Origin: Triparma columacea
Lineage: Eukaryota; Sar; Bolidophyceae; Parmales; Triparmaceae
Direction: 5' to 3'
Length of the DNA: 27,682 bases
Assembly (NCBI GenBank): GCA_030267965.1
Contig: BRYA01000250.1
Location: forward strand, 34,579 to 62,260
The notes below the pieces were generated by a model. The model had not been told where the DNA came from, ran no database searches, and saw nothing but the letters and a program-made list of their open reading frames with translations. Shown here in pieces: positions 1 to 9,211 of the stretch (position 1 is its first letter; the number at the start of each line of letters is the position of its first letter). The translations under genes were made by a program, and so were the position numbers.

Positions 1-28
1 CCCCTCCCCCCCCCTCCCCCCCCCTCAG
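1..28 (+). other. C-rich 3' end of an intron with CAG acceptor (Rab7 gene)
   Basis: Runs of eight or nine C broken by single T end in CAG directly before the Rab7 exon. The same kind of C-rich acceptor tract recurs in most introns of the window. Confidence 0.85.
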
Positions 29-517
29 ATCATGGTTGATGACAAGTTGGTAACCCTCCAGATCTGGGACACAGCCGGCCAGGAGCGTTTCCAGTCCCTC
101 GGCGTCGCCTTCTACCGCGGCGCCGACGCCTGCATCCTCGTCTACGACATCACTAACCCCCGATCCTTCGAGCAGCTGGAGAGCTGGAGACAGGAGTTTC
201 TGGTACAGGCTAACCCACCGGATGAAGACTCGTTCCCATTCGTTGTACTTGGGAACAAGGTCGACAAGGAGTCCGAGCGCCGGGTTAACAAGAACAAGGC
301 CGCGCAATGGTGTAAGGCGAAGTCCGGTACCTCAACCCCCATCCCCCACATGGAAACATCGGCGAAGGAAGCGGTTAAGGTTGAGGCGGCGTTTGTTGAA
401 GCGGCTAAATTGGCACTGGCGAATGATAGGAACCAGCAGGAGGATATCTTTATCCCGGAGACTATTACGCTTAATAATACAGGAGGGAACAAAGGGGGGA
501 GTGGGGGATGCTGTTAA
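29..517 (+). CDS. RAB7: Rab7-like small GTPase, 3' exon (5' part outside window)
   Basis: Rab7 is the GTPase that marks late endosomes and lysosomes/vacuoles and recruits tethering and transport effectors. The exon follows a C-rich tract and a CAG acceptor at 26-28, so the P-loop and switch I lie in exons left of the window. Visible motifs are WDTAGQE (G3, switch II), GNKVD (G4) and ETSAK (G5). Rab7-typical text includes ILVYDITNP, FLVQANP and KSGTSTPIPHMETSAKE. The protein ends GGCC followed by TAA, a double-cysteine geranylgeranylation signal. The ATG at 32 is internal, because the exon begins Ile-Met-Val-Asp, matching the segment before switch II in Rab7. An AATAAA lies about 200 bp downstream. 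The family call is firm; the gene is truncated only by the window edge. Confidence 0.95.
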   Translation: MMVDDKLVTLQIWDTAGQERFQSLGVAFYRGADACILVYDITNPRSFEQLESWRQEFLVQANPPDEDSFPFVVLGNKVDKESERRVNKNKAAQWCKAKSGTSTPIPHMETSAKEAVKVEAAFVEAAKLALANDRNQQEDIFIPETITLNNTGGNKGGSGGCC

Positions 518-1055
518 AAACATTGGAAGGGAAGGGGGAGGAGAGAAGGGGGGAGAGGGAAGGGAAAGAGGGTTTTACGAGAATTATTTTATAATGGAAA
601 ATTACTGTTTTTTGCAAGGCACGGTTTACCCTAGAACAACCACCAGGGCTGGGTCCTAAAACTTAATGGATGATTCGGGGAATCTTCAAAAATTTGGACG
701 ATTTTATGGACAAATTCAATAAATACAAGAGCCCATGTCGCATAAGCCGGTGACGTCTAGGAAGTTGAGGTCGCATATCGACAAAATTGCGCCTAATACC
801 TCCTCAACACAATAGGGTAGGAACCCTTTTCTTTTTTCCAACTTCAAGTTGTCTCTCTCTAAAAAATGAGTGTGTCAGGGAAATCAAAAAACAATGTTCT
901 CTACACCTCCTCCCCCAACGTTCCTCTCAGTCTTCTTCCCCCCCCACCCCCCCCAAAGTCTTTGGTCTAAGCTTTCCTCCTCCTTCCTCTCCCCCCCTCA
1001 TCCCAATTCTTACAGAAATTCACCACTCTGTCTAACGTCAAACTCTACTCGTGAT
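518..1055. other. intergenic region between Rab7 and the TBC gene
   Basis: The left part (about 518-560) is purine-rich 3' flank. The right part (about 905-1010) is strongly C/T-rich with runs such as the C tract near 940-953. I see no convincing gene, RNA or mobile element. Any ORFs are short, proline/serine-rich translations of the pyrimidine tract. The region may hold the promoter or an untranslated first exon of the downstream TBC gene. Confidence 0.6.
718..723 (+). promoter_or_regulatory. candidate polyadenylation signal AATAAA for the Rab7 gene
   Basis: This is the only AATAAA noticed in the first kilobase after the Rab7 stop at 515-517. It is placed by position alone and not tested; polyadenylation signals in this lineage may be weak. 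Confidence 0.35.
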
Positions 1056-1195
1056 ATGAGGCCCTTGAGACTGGTTTACGCTTACTGTTGCAGTAGGGAC
1101 GAGGATTGGTGGAGAGGGGTTAGGGGTATCGTTGGTGTGGGGGGGAGGGGGAGGAAGGGAAGAGAGATTGAGGTATTGTGGATGGCTAAATACGG
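1056..1195 (+). CDS. possible upstream coding exon of the TBC gene
   Basis: The frame from the ATG at 1056 runs to a GTAAG donor at 1196. Removing 1196-1278, which contains the GA microsatellite and ends TAG, joins Gly to the ATG at 1280 in phase. The encoded stretch is Gly/Arg-rich in its middle and has no recognisable domain, so the exon is only tentative. The alternative is that translation begins at 1280. Confidence 0.35.
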
Positions 1196-1218
1196 GTAAG
1201 AGAGCAACCTCTGAATAT

Positions 1219-1253
1219 GAGAGAGAGAGAGAGAGAGAGAAGGAGAGAGAGAG
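1219..1253 (+). repeat. GA dinucleotide microsatellite
   Basis: Eleven uninterrupted GA units are followed by an imperfect GA/GGA continuation. It lies in a predicted intron or upstream region of the TBC gene. Confidence 0.9.
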
Positions 1254-1279
1254 GGATAGGAAGGGGAATTGAGTGTAGG

Positions 1280-3081
1280 ATGTCAAATATGCACCATTTA
1301 TTGAGTGATAAGACTTGTAGGGAGCTTATTTATGACACATGTATGGAAAGGGGGGGGCGTGAGAGAGGATGCATTTGACAGATACTTTGACAGATGCTTT
1401 GACCGCAGGTTCATCAACTGTTGTCTACACAGTAATTGTGATGGAATTGTCGACTATAATATGTACATGAACACTAACACTAACACCTCAAACTCCCTCG
1501 CACACCCCAAAGGTTACCCGATTCAGTCCGTGTAAAAATGTGGTACTCTCGTCTCCCTCCTTCCATTTCAGACAACCCCTACCACCTCCCTCTCCCTGTC
1601 TACACCTCAATCGTAACACACTACGGCACGACCTGTACCGAAGAGCTCAACATAAAGGCCGAGATAAAGCGTGACGTTGAGAGGAGTGTGTTCGGCACCA
1701 CGAAGCCTCAAGAGTTCCCCGAGCCCAACACCTCCCGTATAATAAACACAATGTCCTCCCACCTCTCCCTCCGATCCGCCTCCACCCTATCCGACGCCAG
1801 CTGTTCCTCCCCCACCCCCCCCTTTCCAATCTCCCCTCAGCCCCCACCCCACCCTCCCTTTGCTGTTGGTCGTCAAACAACAGACGGTGTGAAAGCAGTA
1901 GAGCGTGTACTCCAGGCGGCGGCGTGGTGTAATAAGGACGTGGGGTACGCTCAGGGTATGGATTACGTTGCGGCGCATATATGGTTCGTTTTAAAGGAGA
2001 TTAAGGGGGGGGAGGAGGGACAAGATGTTGGGGGGGGGGGGGAGGGGGGGGAGGAGGTGGACAAACTAAATACTGAGGACTGTGGGGGGGGAGGCAAGGG
2101 AGATGAGGAGGTGCTGGAGGAGGGGGAGGTGATGAAGGAGGTTGTTTCTGAGGAAGACGAGGGTATCAGCGTCAATGTTGGCAAGAGGGACGAGAGGGAG
2201 GGGGAGTACATTGGAAATAACGAGGAGAATGGAGGAGCGAGGTGAGATGAGAGGAGGTGTACAGAGGGACAAGGGGGAGAAGACTTATATGGACATTTGC
2301 TAAACACGAACACACTAACGAACACATACGCACTCCCTCGCAGTTGGCTTGATTACAACACAAAGTCGACGGAGGTTTTCAGAGAGGTTGAAGCGACTTT
2401 CAAGACCCTTGGCTCACGTTATCTCCTCGAGTTCCAGGACGACGACGGCGATGTGAAAGTAGGCGTGTCGAAAAGTCATAGCTCGGATTGTGTCTCTATA
2501 GCGTCCTCCAGCGTGCCTCCTCCTCCATCCCTCGAGCGGAACGAGTACGCAACGTACGTTCTCTTCACCAGGTTAATGCACCAGCGCAGGCTATCGGACA
2601 TGTACTCCCCCGGCCTCGAGACGCTCAGGGGGATGGTGAAGGAGTTCGACGATCTGGTGGGGGTGCACTTGAAGGTACTCAAGGAACACTTCGATAGGGA
2701 GGAACTAAACACGCAGGTGAGTGTGTGAGAGAGAGAGAGCAACAAGACGGAAACAAAAAACAAAGGCAACCCCTTAACTTACACCGCTCTTCGACATTCC
2801 TCCCACAGACGTTTTCCCTCGGTTGGTTCCAGACTCTCTTCCTGACTGTCCCCAACATTCCCTTCTCCACCGTCTCCCGGATCTGGGACGTCTACATAAC
2901 CACCGACTCCTACTCCATCCTCCACCAGTGTGGCCTCGCCATCCTCGCCTCCTCACAGGCATTGCTCCTTAACATGGACTTCGAAGAGTGCATGCAGTTC
3001 CTACAAACTATACCGGGGGGGGAGGACAACATACTACAGGCTAAGAGACTAATGATGCTCGCGGCCACGTTTGAAGTTTAG
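1280..3081 (+). CDS. TBC-domain Rab GTPase-activating protein
   Basis: TBC proteins speed GTP hydrolysis by Rabs using an arginine finger (IxxDxxR) and a glutamine finger (YxQ). Exons 1280-1358, 1527-2241, 2344-2716 and 2809-3081 join in frame to 479 residues. The first junction restores the conserved opening ERGGLRVKMWYSRLP. IKRDVER is at residues 73-79 and YAQ at 167-169, so both fingers are present. The C-terminal half has the familiar end of the domain, with TFSLGWFQTLF and a helix around SRIWDVY. Two low-complexity inserts split the domain: a Ser/Pro stretch between the two fingers and a Gly/Glu stretch (about 1995-2240) with a 13-G run. The start is uncertain: an upstream exon from the ATG at 1056 to 1195 (GTAAG donor) would splice in phase to 1279 and give 526 residues. 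The gene lies next to Rab7, but which Rab it acts on cannot be read from sequence. Confidence 0.85.
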
Positions 3082-3161
3082 CGAATGAAGGTTGCAGGAA
3101 AAACAAACACTAGAATTGAAGGAGAGAACCTAATCAAACATACATTATTAATACAACGCTG

Positions 3162-5069
3162 CTAATACTCGCACCCCATGCACGCGAACAGGTCGTGTTG
3201 CAGTCCCTTATAGTTGTTGTTCGTCCCCCCGTAGTGCTCGTCCCCCCTCACGTCGGCCGCCGTCCTCCACCTGTCGGCCTCGGAAGGGACGGAACCCCGG
3301 CCCCAAACCTCGGCGGGAAGACCACCGTAACCACCCTTACCGTCGTTCATGTAATGGTGGACTGCGAAAAGGGGAGTGTAATGTAGGGAGAGAGGTAGCG
3401 AAAGATGGTGGTGGTGGGGGGGAGTCAGGACCGTGGCGTGGTGGAGGCGGGGTTGTAATAACACACAAATCATCACAAACTGATTTCTCTATACCATCCT
3501 CACCTAGCTTGAACCCGTCGTACCCAATCGATTCCATTTCTAACAAGGCCAGACCTTCCTTTTGAGCCTCGGTAGAGACGAATCTCGGCCTCTGCGGGGT
3601 TGGGTGGGGAGGGGTGGCTGATAGGTGAGTGCACGGGATACATGTAATCAAAATGTTGGACCGCTGCCTCTTCAACCCCCCCACCCCCCCTGCGCTCAAC
3701 TCACCTTCTCCTTGGGAAGCGCTGCCAGCGACTTCAAACATATTACGTCAGCGCCCTCAATGTCAACCTTCATGTACCAGACCCTGTCGTTATCCCCCGG
3801 CGACGCTTCCAGAACAATCTGGGCGCACGTCTTCGACTCCATCGTAACCTCGACACAATCACCGCGGCAGGAAGTATCAGTTATGCTGTTCCACTCGCTG
3901 TTGCTCTGCCTTTTGTAGAACGTAATAGTCGGGGTTACGGGAAGGACGCTCCCTTCCTGGTGGGGCGAGATGGCAACATTCCGCACTTTGAACCTACCGG
4001 TCTTCTCGCCCAGTAGCAGCAAAGGGTTAGACTTCGCCGCCTCCACCAAGGCCGAGTCTGCCTCGGCGGCTAAAACCCTGCACCCCTTGTGAAGGTAGAA
4101 CTCGGTGTCACTGCCGTCGTGCATTCCTATGTCAACCACCAACGGGTTTTTCGAACCCATCAAGAAATCGTTGGCGTCTGATCTTGCGAGCTCGCTCTTG
4201 AGAGGGTGCTTCTCCAGCACGACTTCGTTCGCCATGATGTCGCCTCGCATGTAAAGCCTGCACCTGTCTCTGGTCCAAGTGGACCTAGTGCTGTCTTGAA
4301 GAAAGAGGTCGTGATTGCCAACGTAAGCTGCCCAATTATTCTCGCACTGCGACCTCTTCCAGAGGCCCCAAAAGGGGTCGTCCTTCTTCCAGACGCCCCA
4401 AAACGAGTCGTCCCGAGAAAATAGATCAGAATTCAGGTCGCGTCCGAAATCCGGCCTAAACTTAAGAGTTGCGAGAAGAGGGGAGCCTCCCAAGATGGCC
4501 CCCACGCACCCCTGTATATTTTCGCAGGCATCCCTGGCATTCGAGCACGCCTCCCCGTCGACGCAAAGCAGCTGGCAAGCGCCCTCTGGGTTGATGGACC
4601 CGTGCTCATTGCAGAGGAAGTCAGAGCCGAGCATCTCGTGAGGTGTGCCAAATTTCACACTAAAGGGTGAATAGTCTATTGCAATGCTCGGAGGTTGTGG
4701 ATCTTCCCCCGAGTAAATGTTGGTAATATCCATTTGGGGGGATTCGGCTATGGGGGCTTGGCCAACAGGGGCTTGAGTGACAGGAAGGGAGGAGACTAGC
4801 TCAGAACTCAGAGGAGAAACTGCTTGGGCGTTTATCAGCCCGGGAGGTGGCACATCCACAGGCCGAGAATTCTGAACTCCAACCGCCGGTGATTCAGAGG
4901 ACGAAGAAGAAATATATACATAGCAAACTGCGAGGCAGAGGGTAGTGAGGCCTATTGTTTGTTTTGAAGGAAGATAGCGTTGTTGTGAGGTGGGTTGTCG
5001 ATGAGGAAATCCATCGGAAGACCCGCTTGGTACATCCAATGACGACAATGTTTTATCGTGTCTTCTCAT
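3162..5069 (-). CDS. FkbM-like SAM-dependent methyltransferase, single-pass membrane protein
   Basis: FkbM-family enzymes methylate hydroxyl groups on sugars and other metabolites; the substrate here is unknown. Exons read on the minus strand are 5069-3705, 3591-3504 and 3361-3162, joining to 550 residues. Residues 38-54 form one hydrophobic segment after a basic N-terminus, suggesting a type II Golgi or ER protein. Then come a Pro/Ser linker, a cysteine-rich stretch (about 151-190), and a duplicated DDxFWGxWK motif (220-239). The SAM-binding motif VVDIGMHDGSD is at 311-321 and the FkbM signature YMKVDIEGAD at 432-441. The splice that yields PRFVSTEA and GYDGFKLV restores the usual family C-terminus, followed by a DRWRTAADV segment. 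The stop lies 80 bp from the convergent TBC stop, and the start lies 92 bp downstream of the next gene's stop. Confidence 0.85.
4353..4412 (-). repeat. imperfect tandem duplication inside the FkbM-like gene
   Basis: Two adjacent 30-bp units encode DDSFWGVWKK and DDPFWGLWKR. The unit is kept in frame and differs at only a few bases, so it is a recent or constrained internal duplication of an aromatic/charged motif just upstream of the catalytic domain. Confidence 0.85.
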
Positions 5070-5161
5070 GTTTCAATTTGTAATTTATTTGTAATTTGGG
5101 AGTCGAAAATGTTGCCATTTCTTGTCTCAAACCTACAACAATTAAAGTTAGAACGCTGTCC

Positions 5162-7103
5162 CTACTCAACGTCCCAAATAAACTTCTTCACCCCAATCCC
5201 CCCTCCGTCTTCCCCCTCCCCCACAACTCCTTTCAAAGTCCCTTCCCTCCCCCCCTCATTTATGCCTTTAAGTACAGCATTATAGAACTGCTCCGGTGAC
5301 TGGGACCTTAGGTTGGATATCGTGATCAGAGTACCTCCGCTTGTTGGTAGGAGTGATGTAAGGGACGTTACTAGCGAGGGGTACTGCGTAAGCGACGACC
5401 ACCTCTTCCCTTTCTTCCCAACACTGCTGCTTGGAGGGTCGACGATAATGACGTCCCAAGTTTCCCTCCTCTTTCTGAATCTCTGTGTCCGGATTTATGT
5501 AACGTGTTAATATGTGTGTTCCGTTGTATTCGCTTCTCCCCCGTTCCTTCCTTACCTCAACCCATTCCAGTGCATCCCCATAAACCATATCCCATTCCTC
5601 TCCTCCCCCTTCCCCCAATTCCATCCACCTTTTATCCAAGTCAACATCCGTCCCCCCCTTAAACCTCCCCCCGCTTCTCGCCGCCACACTATACCCGCAC
5701 CCATGCGCGAAAAGGTTAAGTAGTTTAAGTTTCCCCTTCCCCTTCCCTTTCCCATCCCTCCCCCCCCCTTCAACTTCATTAGCCATCCACCATCTCATCC
5801 CTCTAGCATCCGGGAACATCCCCGTGCTCAACGCGCCCCCTATAAACCCGCATTTATAAACCACCCCGTTCTCAACAACCGACCACCTACCGTTAATACC
5901 AGAACCCTTTAATAGCACCATCCTTTCACCATCACCCCCACCGCTTCTATCTTTCCTGTTAGTGTATCCATAAACATTATCAACATTATCAAAAAACCCC
6001 TCCACCTTCACCCATGCATCAGCAATACTATAGGAACCTTCGTTTACTCTAACGATCCCAACGTCTCCGTAGACTTCACACTTAACACCTGGAGTGTGGG
6101 AGTTTATTACGTAGACTGTGTTATTCGTACCAGATACACCTACCGGTACACCGTTTGTACCATGCATATCCCCCGGTGGTGGTGTATGTTTTTGAATAAC
6201 TTCACCTGTCTGTGTTAACTGCGTTACGGATTTAACGTAACATTTAACCCTATCACCACATTCAATAAAAGGGTCTCTCGGTTCGAACTTGTTGCCGTTT
6301 AATATCTCACGTTGCACACCCTCCGTTATCAGGTTACCGGTTATTGAGGGTGATTTTGAGGGTGATATTGTTGTGTAATCAAGCGTTACTGATGTTACTG
6401 TTATATTATCACGAGCACCTGAGGTCTGGGGTACTTTAGATTTTGAACCACCCCTCTTACCGTGACTTTTCTCACCCCCTTTCCTTGTACTGTTCCTCCT
6501 TCTATCTCCAAACTTCTTAACCCCTCCCCCCACACTACCGTTCTCATCCTCAGACCCTAACACTTTGACGTACTCTACGGTAACCTCGGTAACGGCACCG
6601 GCGGTTAGGTCGACGTAACAACCAGGGAGTACGGTTATACCATTTGAGTGAGGGAACCAACCATAGCAGTAATTGGGGGATTGTGATGCAGATGATGATG
6701 GGGAATCGGAAGCGGAATCGGGTGGGCTTGACTTTGTGAAGTTAGTGTACTTGAATAACTTCCTAGCGTTTGGGAATCTCATGTTTAGATGTGGTAAGTA
6801 AGGTAGTGATTTATCATCTGGTGACTTTGGAATTGGGAGAGGGTAAGATATCCATACTTCTGAGGCTTGGGTTGCTGAGGAGCGTGAGGAGGATGATGAT
6901 GATGGTTTAGCGTGTAGAGTTGTAGATGTGTGTTTGTATAAGTGAGTTTGTAAGGGTGTGTGGATTGGTGTTGATAGAAATGTGAAAGCCGACGATTGTG
7001 TTGAAATGAGCAGCAGGATTAGGGTTATGATGCTATTTAGGATACATAAGTTAGTTATTATCGTTCCTATCCAGCTCATACTTCTTATTATTGATTTTGT
7101 CAT
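5162..7103 (-). CDS. RlmI-like class I methyltransferase, probably plastid-targeted
   Basis: The C-terminal domain matches the bacterial RlmI/YccW type of 23S rRNA cytosine-C5 methyltransferase. Minus-strand exons 7103-5556 and 5482-5162 join in phase across a GTAAG intron to 622 residues. Without this splice the frame loses the key motif. Numbered from the ATG at 7103, the family features run in order: ENGVVYKCG (about 411-419), TGMFPDARGMR (427-437), the SAM loop LNLFAHGCGYSVAA (462-475), DVDLDKR (486-492), GDALEW, then IIVDPPS (528-534) with the DPP motif. The N-terminus has a hydrophobic signal-peptide-like segment ending SSA|F at 39/40, then a Ser/Thr-rich, acid-poor stretch like a transit peptide. 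About 300 residues between this and the catalytic core are poorly conserved and basic in part. An in-frame ATG at 7217 would add 38 residues and bury the signal peptide, so 7103 or 7079 is preferred. Confidence 0.8.
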
Positions 7104-7592
7104 AGAATGCTTGTAAAAATGGTCGAAAGAGAAAACTGAAGTAAGAAAGTGAAGTGAAAATAAATCTGATGGACCAAAATTAGGAATGAGGGTGTGGATG
7201 GAAGTAAAGAGACACATCGCAAATTGTCTTTTTTCAACACAATTTGGGAGAAACTCATACAGTCACATTTGGATAATTTTCAAGGTCGAGCGATGTTATC
7301 TTTTTCCAAAAAAGTTTCCCAAACTTCCACGCCCCTAGGGTCTCTATTTTCGGAGGGAAGCAGGGAAGAGACAATTCAAGCGAAAGCATTTCCCCTTGAC
7401 TTAAAAGAGCATTTGAGCTTATTTGCGTATTTAGATCACGTAGCACTTACTTGATTCATTACAATTATTCACTCAATATACCTAAACACACATAAACATA
7501 CATACAGCCCAATACTATCACTCCCCAAGACAGCGAGAGGAAACTTTTGAAGACACTTTGAGGACAAATAATCAACATACAACATACACATC
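7104..7592. other. divergent intergenic region (shared promoter candidate)
   Basis: This A/T-richer interval separates the RlmI-like gene (minus) from the YCII-domain gene (plus). It must hold both promoters. No clear TATA box or repeat stands out. The short ORFs here have no recognisable product. Confidence 0.5.
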
Positions 7593-8933
7593 ATGACCAG
7601 TGAATCATACTGGTCAGGTAAAACTACACTATACGACTATATGTTCTCAGAATCACCAACATCCACTACAACAGCAGCAACAGCATGGTTCCTAAAACAC
7701 TCACCAAATCTACCTAACCCTGACACTTTAACACTCAACAACATACTCAATAACTACATACCACTAATCACCTCCAACCTCCTATCATTTGTATCCAAAA
7801 CTATCCACACAACAATCAACCAAATTGACATTTACTTAACTCTCCCACCGACATCCAACAACTCCCCAAATCTACACATAGGGCCCTCCTTCACCTACCC
7901 AGTCGTAGGCCTCCGCCCTCGCCCCCAGCGGCACCGCATCAAGGACTGGAAATCTCTCCCCGAAATATCCCAGGGTCTCGCTTCCCTCCTAACCACCCGC
8001 CCCGGCAAGGTGGAGGTAAGGTCAGACTCAGGTCTCCTCCTCCTCCTAGTCTCTCTAATGCTCCTCCATTACTTCTACCTCCTCGTCTCCCCCCGTCGTA
8101 CCCGGCGGTCTCCCTCCACCTCCACCTCCCCCCCCTCCTCCACCTCTTCAAATTCCTCCACCTCTGAAACCTCCTTAACCCCCCTCCGCGCATCCAGGAA
8201 GTCACTCTCCTCCCTCCAGCCCTCCCACCTCGCCTCCCGCAGCCGTTCAAACTCCGGTACCTCCGCCCCCCCCCTCCCAATCCCAACCTCATCCCCAACC
8301 CCACCTACAGGGAATGACGTAGAATCCAACTCAAACCTCCAACGATACACACCGTCCCAGACACCGCGGAGTATTTTTGGTGCGGTCACGTTAGGGTCGA
8401 TGAATAACCATGGTATTATACCACCACCACCACCATCCGTACCCCCACCTACGGATTCACATGATTCGGTTGTTGGAAACGGTGGTATGGTTGCGGCTAA
8501 TCAGTATTACGTTATACAGACTTCGTTAAGTTACAGTAGCACAGCGTTAACTGAAGCTAGAAATTGGGAAGTTGAACATGAGGATTGGGTTAGAGATGCC
8601 GAGAGGGACGGTAGGTTGTTTTTAGGTGGTGACTTTATGGAAGGTCGAGAAGGTGGTGATTACGATGGGGATGCTATTGGGGAGGAGGGGGAGGGGGGGA
8701 AAAGGAAAGCAAAGGATGAGAACGAAGACGAAGGTTCGGTATCTAGCACGCTAGTACCTGATAGGATGTACGTTATAAGATCACCTAGCTTAGGGGAAGC
8801 TGAAAAATTCGCAAACACGGACCCGTTTAATAGGAACTGCGTTACCACGTATAGGGTGGCACCGTGGAAGGTTACGAGAGGGAGAGTTGGGGTGGAGGTT
8901 AGGATGGGGGAAGGGGAATTTAGGATAGAGTAA
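7593..8933 (+). CDS. YCII-domain protein with optional membrane segment
   Basis: The single open frame encodes 446 residues. The C-terminal part (about 303-427) resembles YCII, a small ferredoxin-fold domain best known in bacteria: YYVIQTSLS, then DWVRDAERDGRLFLGGDF, an acidic Gly/Glu/Lys insert, then SLGEAEKFANTDPFNR and VAPWKV. The GGDF here is part of the YCII strand, not a cyclase motif. Upstream are a Thr/Asn-rich N-terminus with no known domain, a hydrophobic Leu-rich stretch just after residue 141, and a long Ser/Pro-rich linker. Positions 8016-8219 look like an intron (GTAAG donor, CCTCCAG acceptor) that is stop-free and a multiple of three. Splicing it would give 378 residues and remove the hydrophobic stretch. 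The function is unknown; the ATG follows a Kozak-like ATC. Confidence 0.7.
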   Translation: MTSESYWSGKTTLYDYMFSESPTSTTTAATAWFLKHSPNLPNPDTLTLNNILNNYIPLITSNLLSFVSKTIHTTINQIDIYLTLPPTSNNSPNLHIGPSFTYPVVGLRPRPQRHRIKDWKSLPEISQGLASLLTTRPGKVEVRSDSGLLLLLVSLMLLHYFYLLVSPRRTRRSPSTSTSPPSSTSSNSSTSETSLTPLRASRKSLSSLQPSHLASRSRSNSGTSAPPLPIPTSSPTPPTGNDVESNSNLQRYTPSQTPRSIFGAVTLGSMNNHGIIPPPPPSVPPPTDSHDSVVGNGGMVAANQYYVIQTSLSYSSTALTEARNWEVEHEDWVRDAERDGRLFLGGDFMEGREGGDYDGDAIGEEGEGGKRKAKDENEDEGSVSSTLVPDRMYVIRSPSLGEAEKFANTDPFNRNCVTTYRVAPWKVTRGRVGVEVRMGEGEFRIE

Positions 8934-9211
8934 AGGGAGGGGGGGGGGAAAGATGGCATTTTTAGATGAGGGGAGGATCTTATAACAACGAAGGATGGGT
9001 TGGAAAACGAAAAGGATTTTACGACGTTTATGGCATATGTACATGTACAATGCGAAAGCGACGTTGTGTTTCTACCGCTTACTTTAAAACGTTACCACAA
9101 CACGTCGGCAGTGAACGACGAAATTGTCATTCAAAGTGAGACATCGCTAAAACCTGGCCGGAATGGTTTGAACATTAATTATACGTTTCTTTCTTTTCAA
9201 TATTTCACAAC
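8934..9211. other. convergent 3' flanks, no gene seen
   Basis: The interval lies between the stops of the YCII gene (plus) and the coiled-coil gene (minus). It begins with a purine-rich tract and then has mixed sequence. I see no gene or structured RNA. Confidence 0.5.

Noticed and set aside
1305..1535. 76-residue ORF with three near-repeats of TTTGACAGATGC
   Set aside because: It lies inside the intron 1359-1526 that must be removed to restore the TBC start LRVKMW. The repeats are noted but not coding.
3337..3503. Proline-rich C-terminus of the FkbM-like protein from reading on past 3504
   Set aside because: A GTGAG donor at 3503 and CGCAG acceptor at 3362 restore FKLV plus a well-composed final exon.
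5280..5555. Unspliced C-terminus of the RlmI-like protein
   Set aside because: It lacks the DPP motif. Removing the GTAAG intron (5483-5555) recovers WDVIIVDPPS in another frame and a clean stop at 5162-5164.
5162..7103. Bacterial contamination or recent horizontal transfer as the source of the RlmI-like gene
   Set aside because: It has a spliceosomal intron of the local type and a stramenopile-like plastid signal. Ancient bacterial or plastid descent is possible, but contamination is not.
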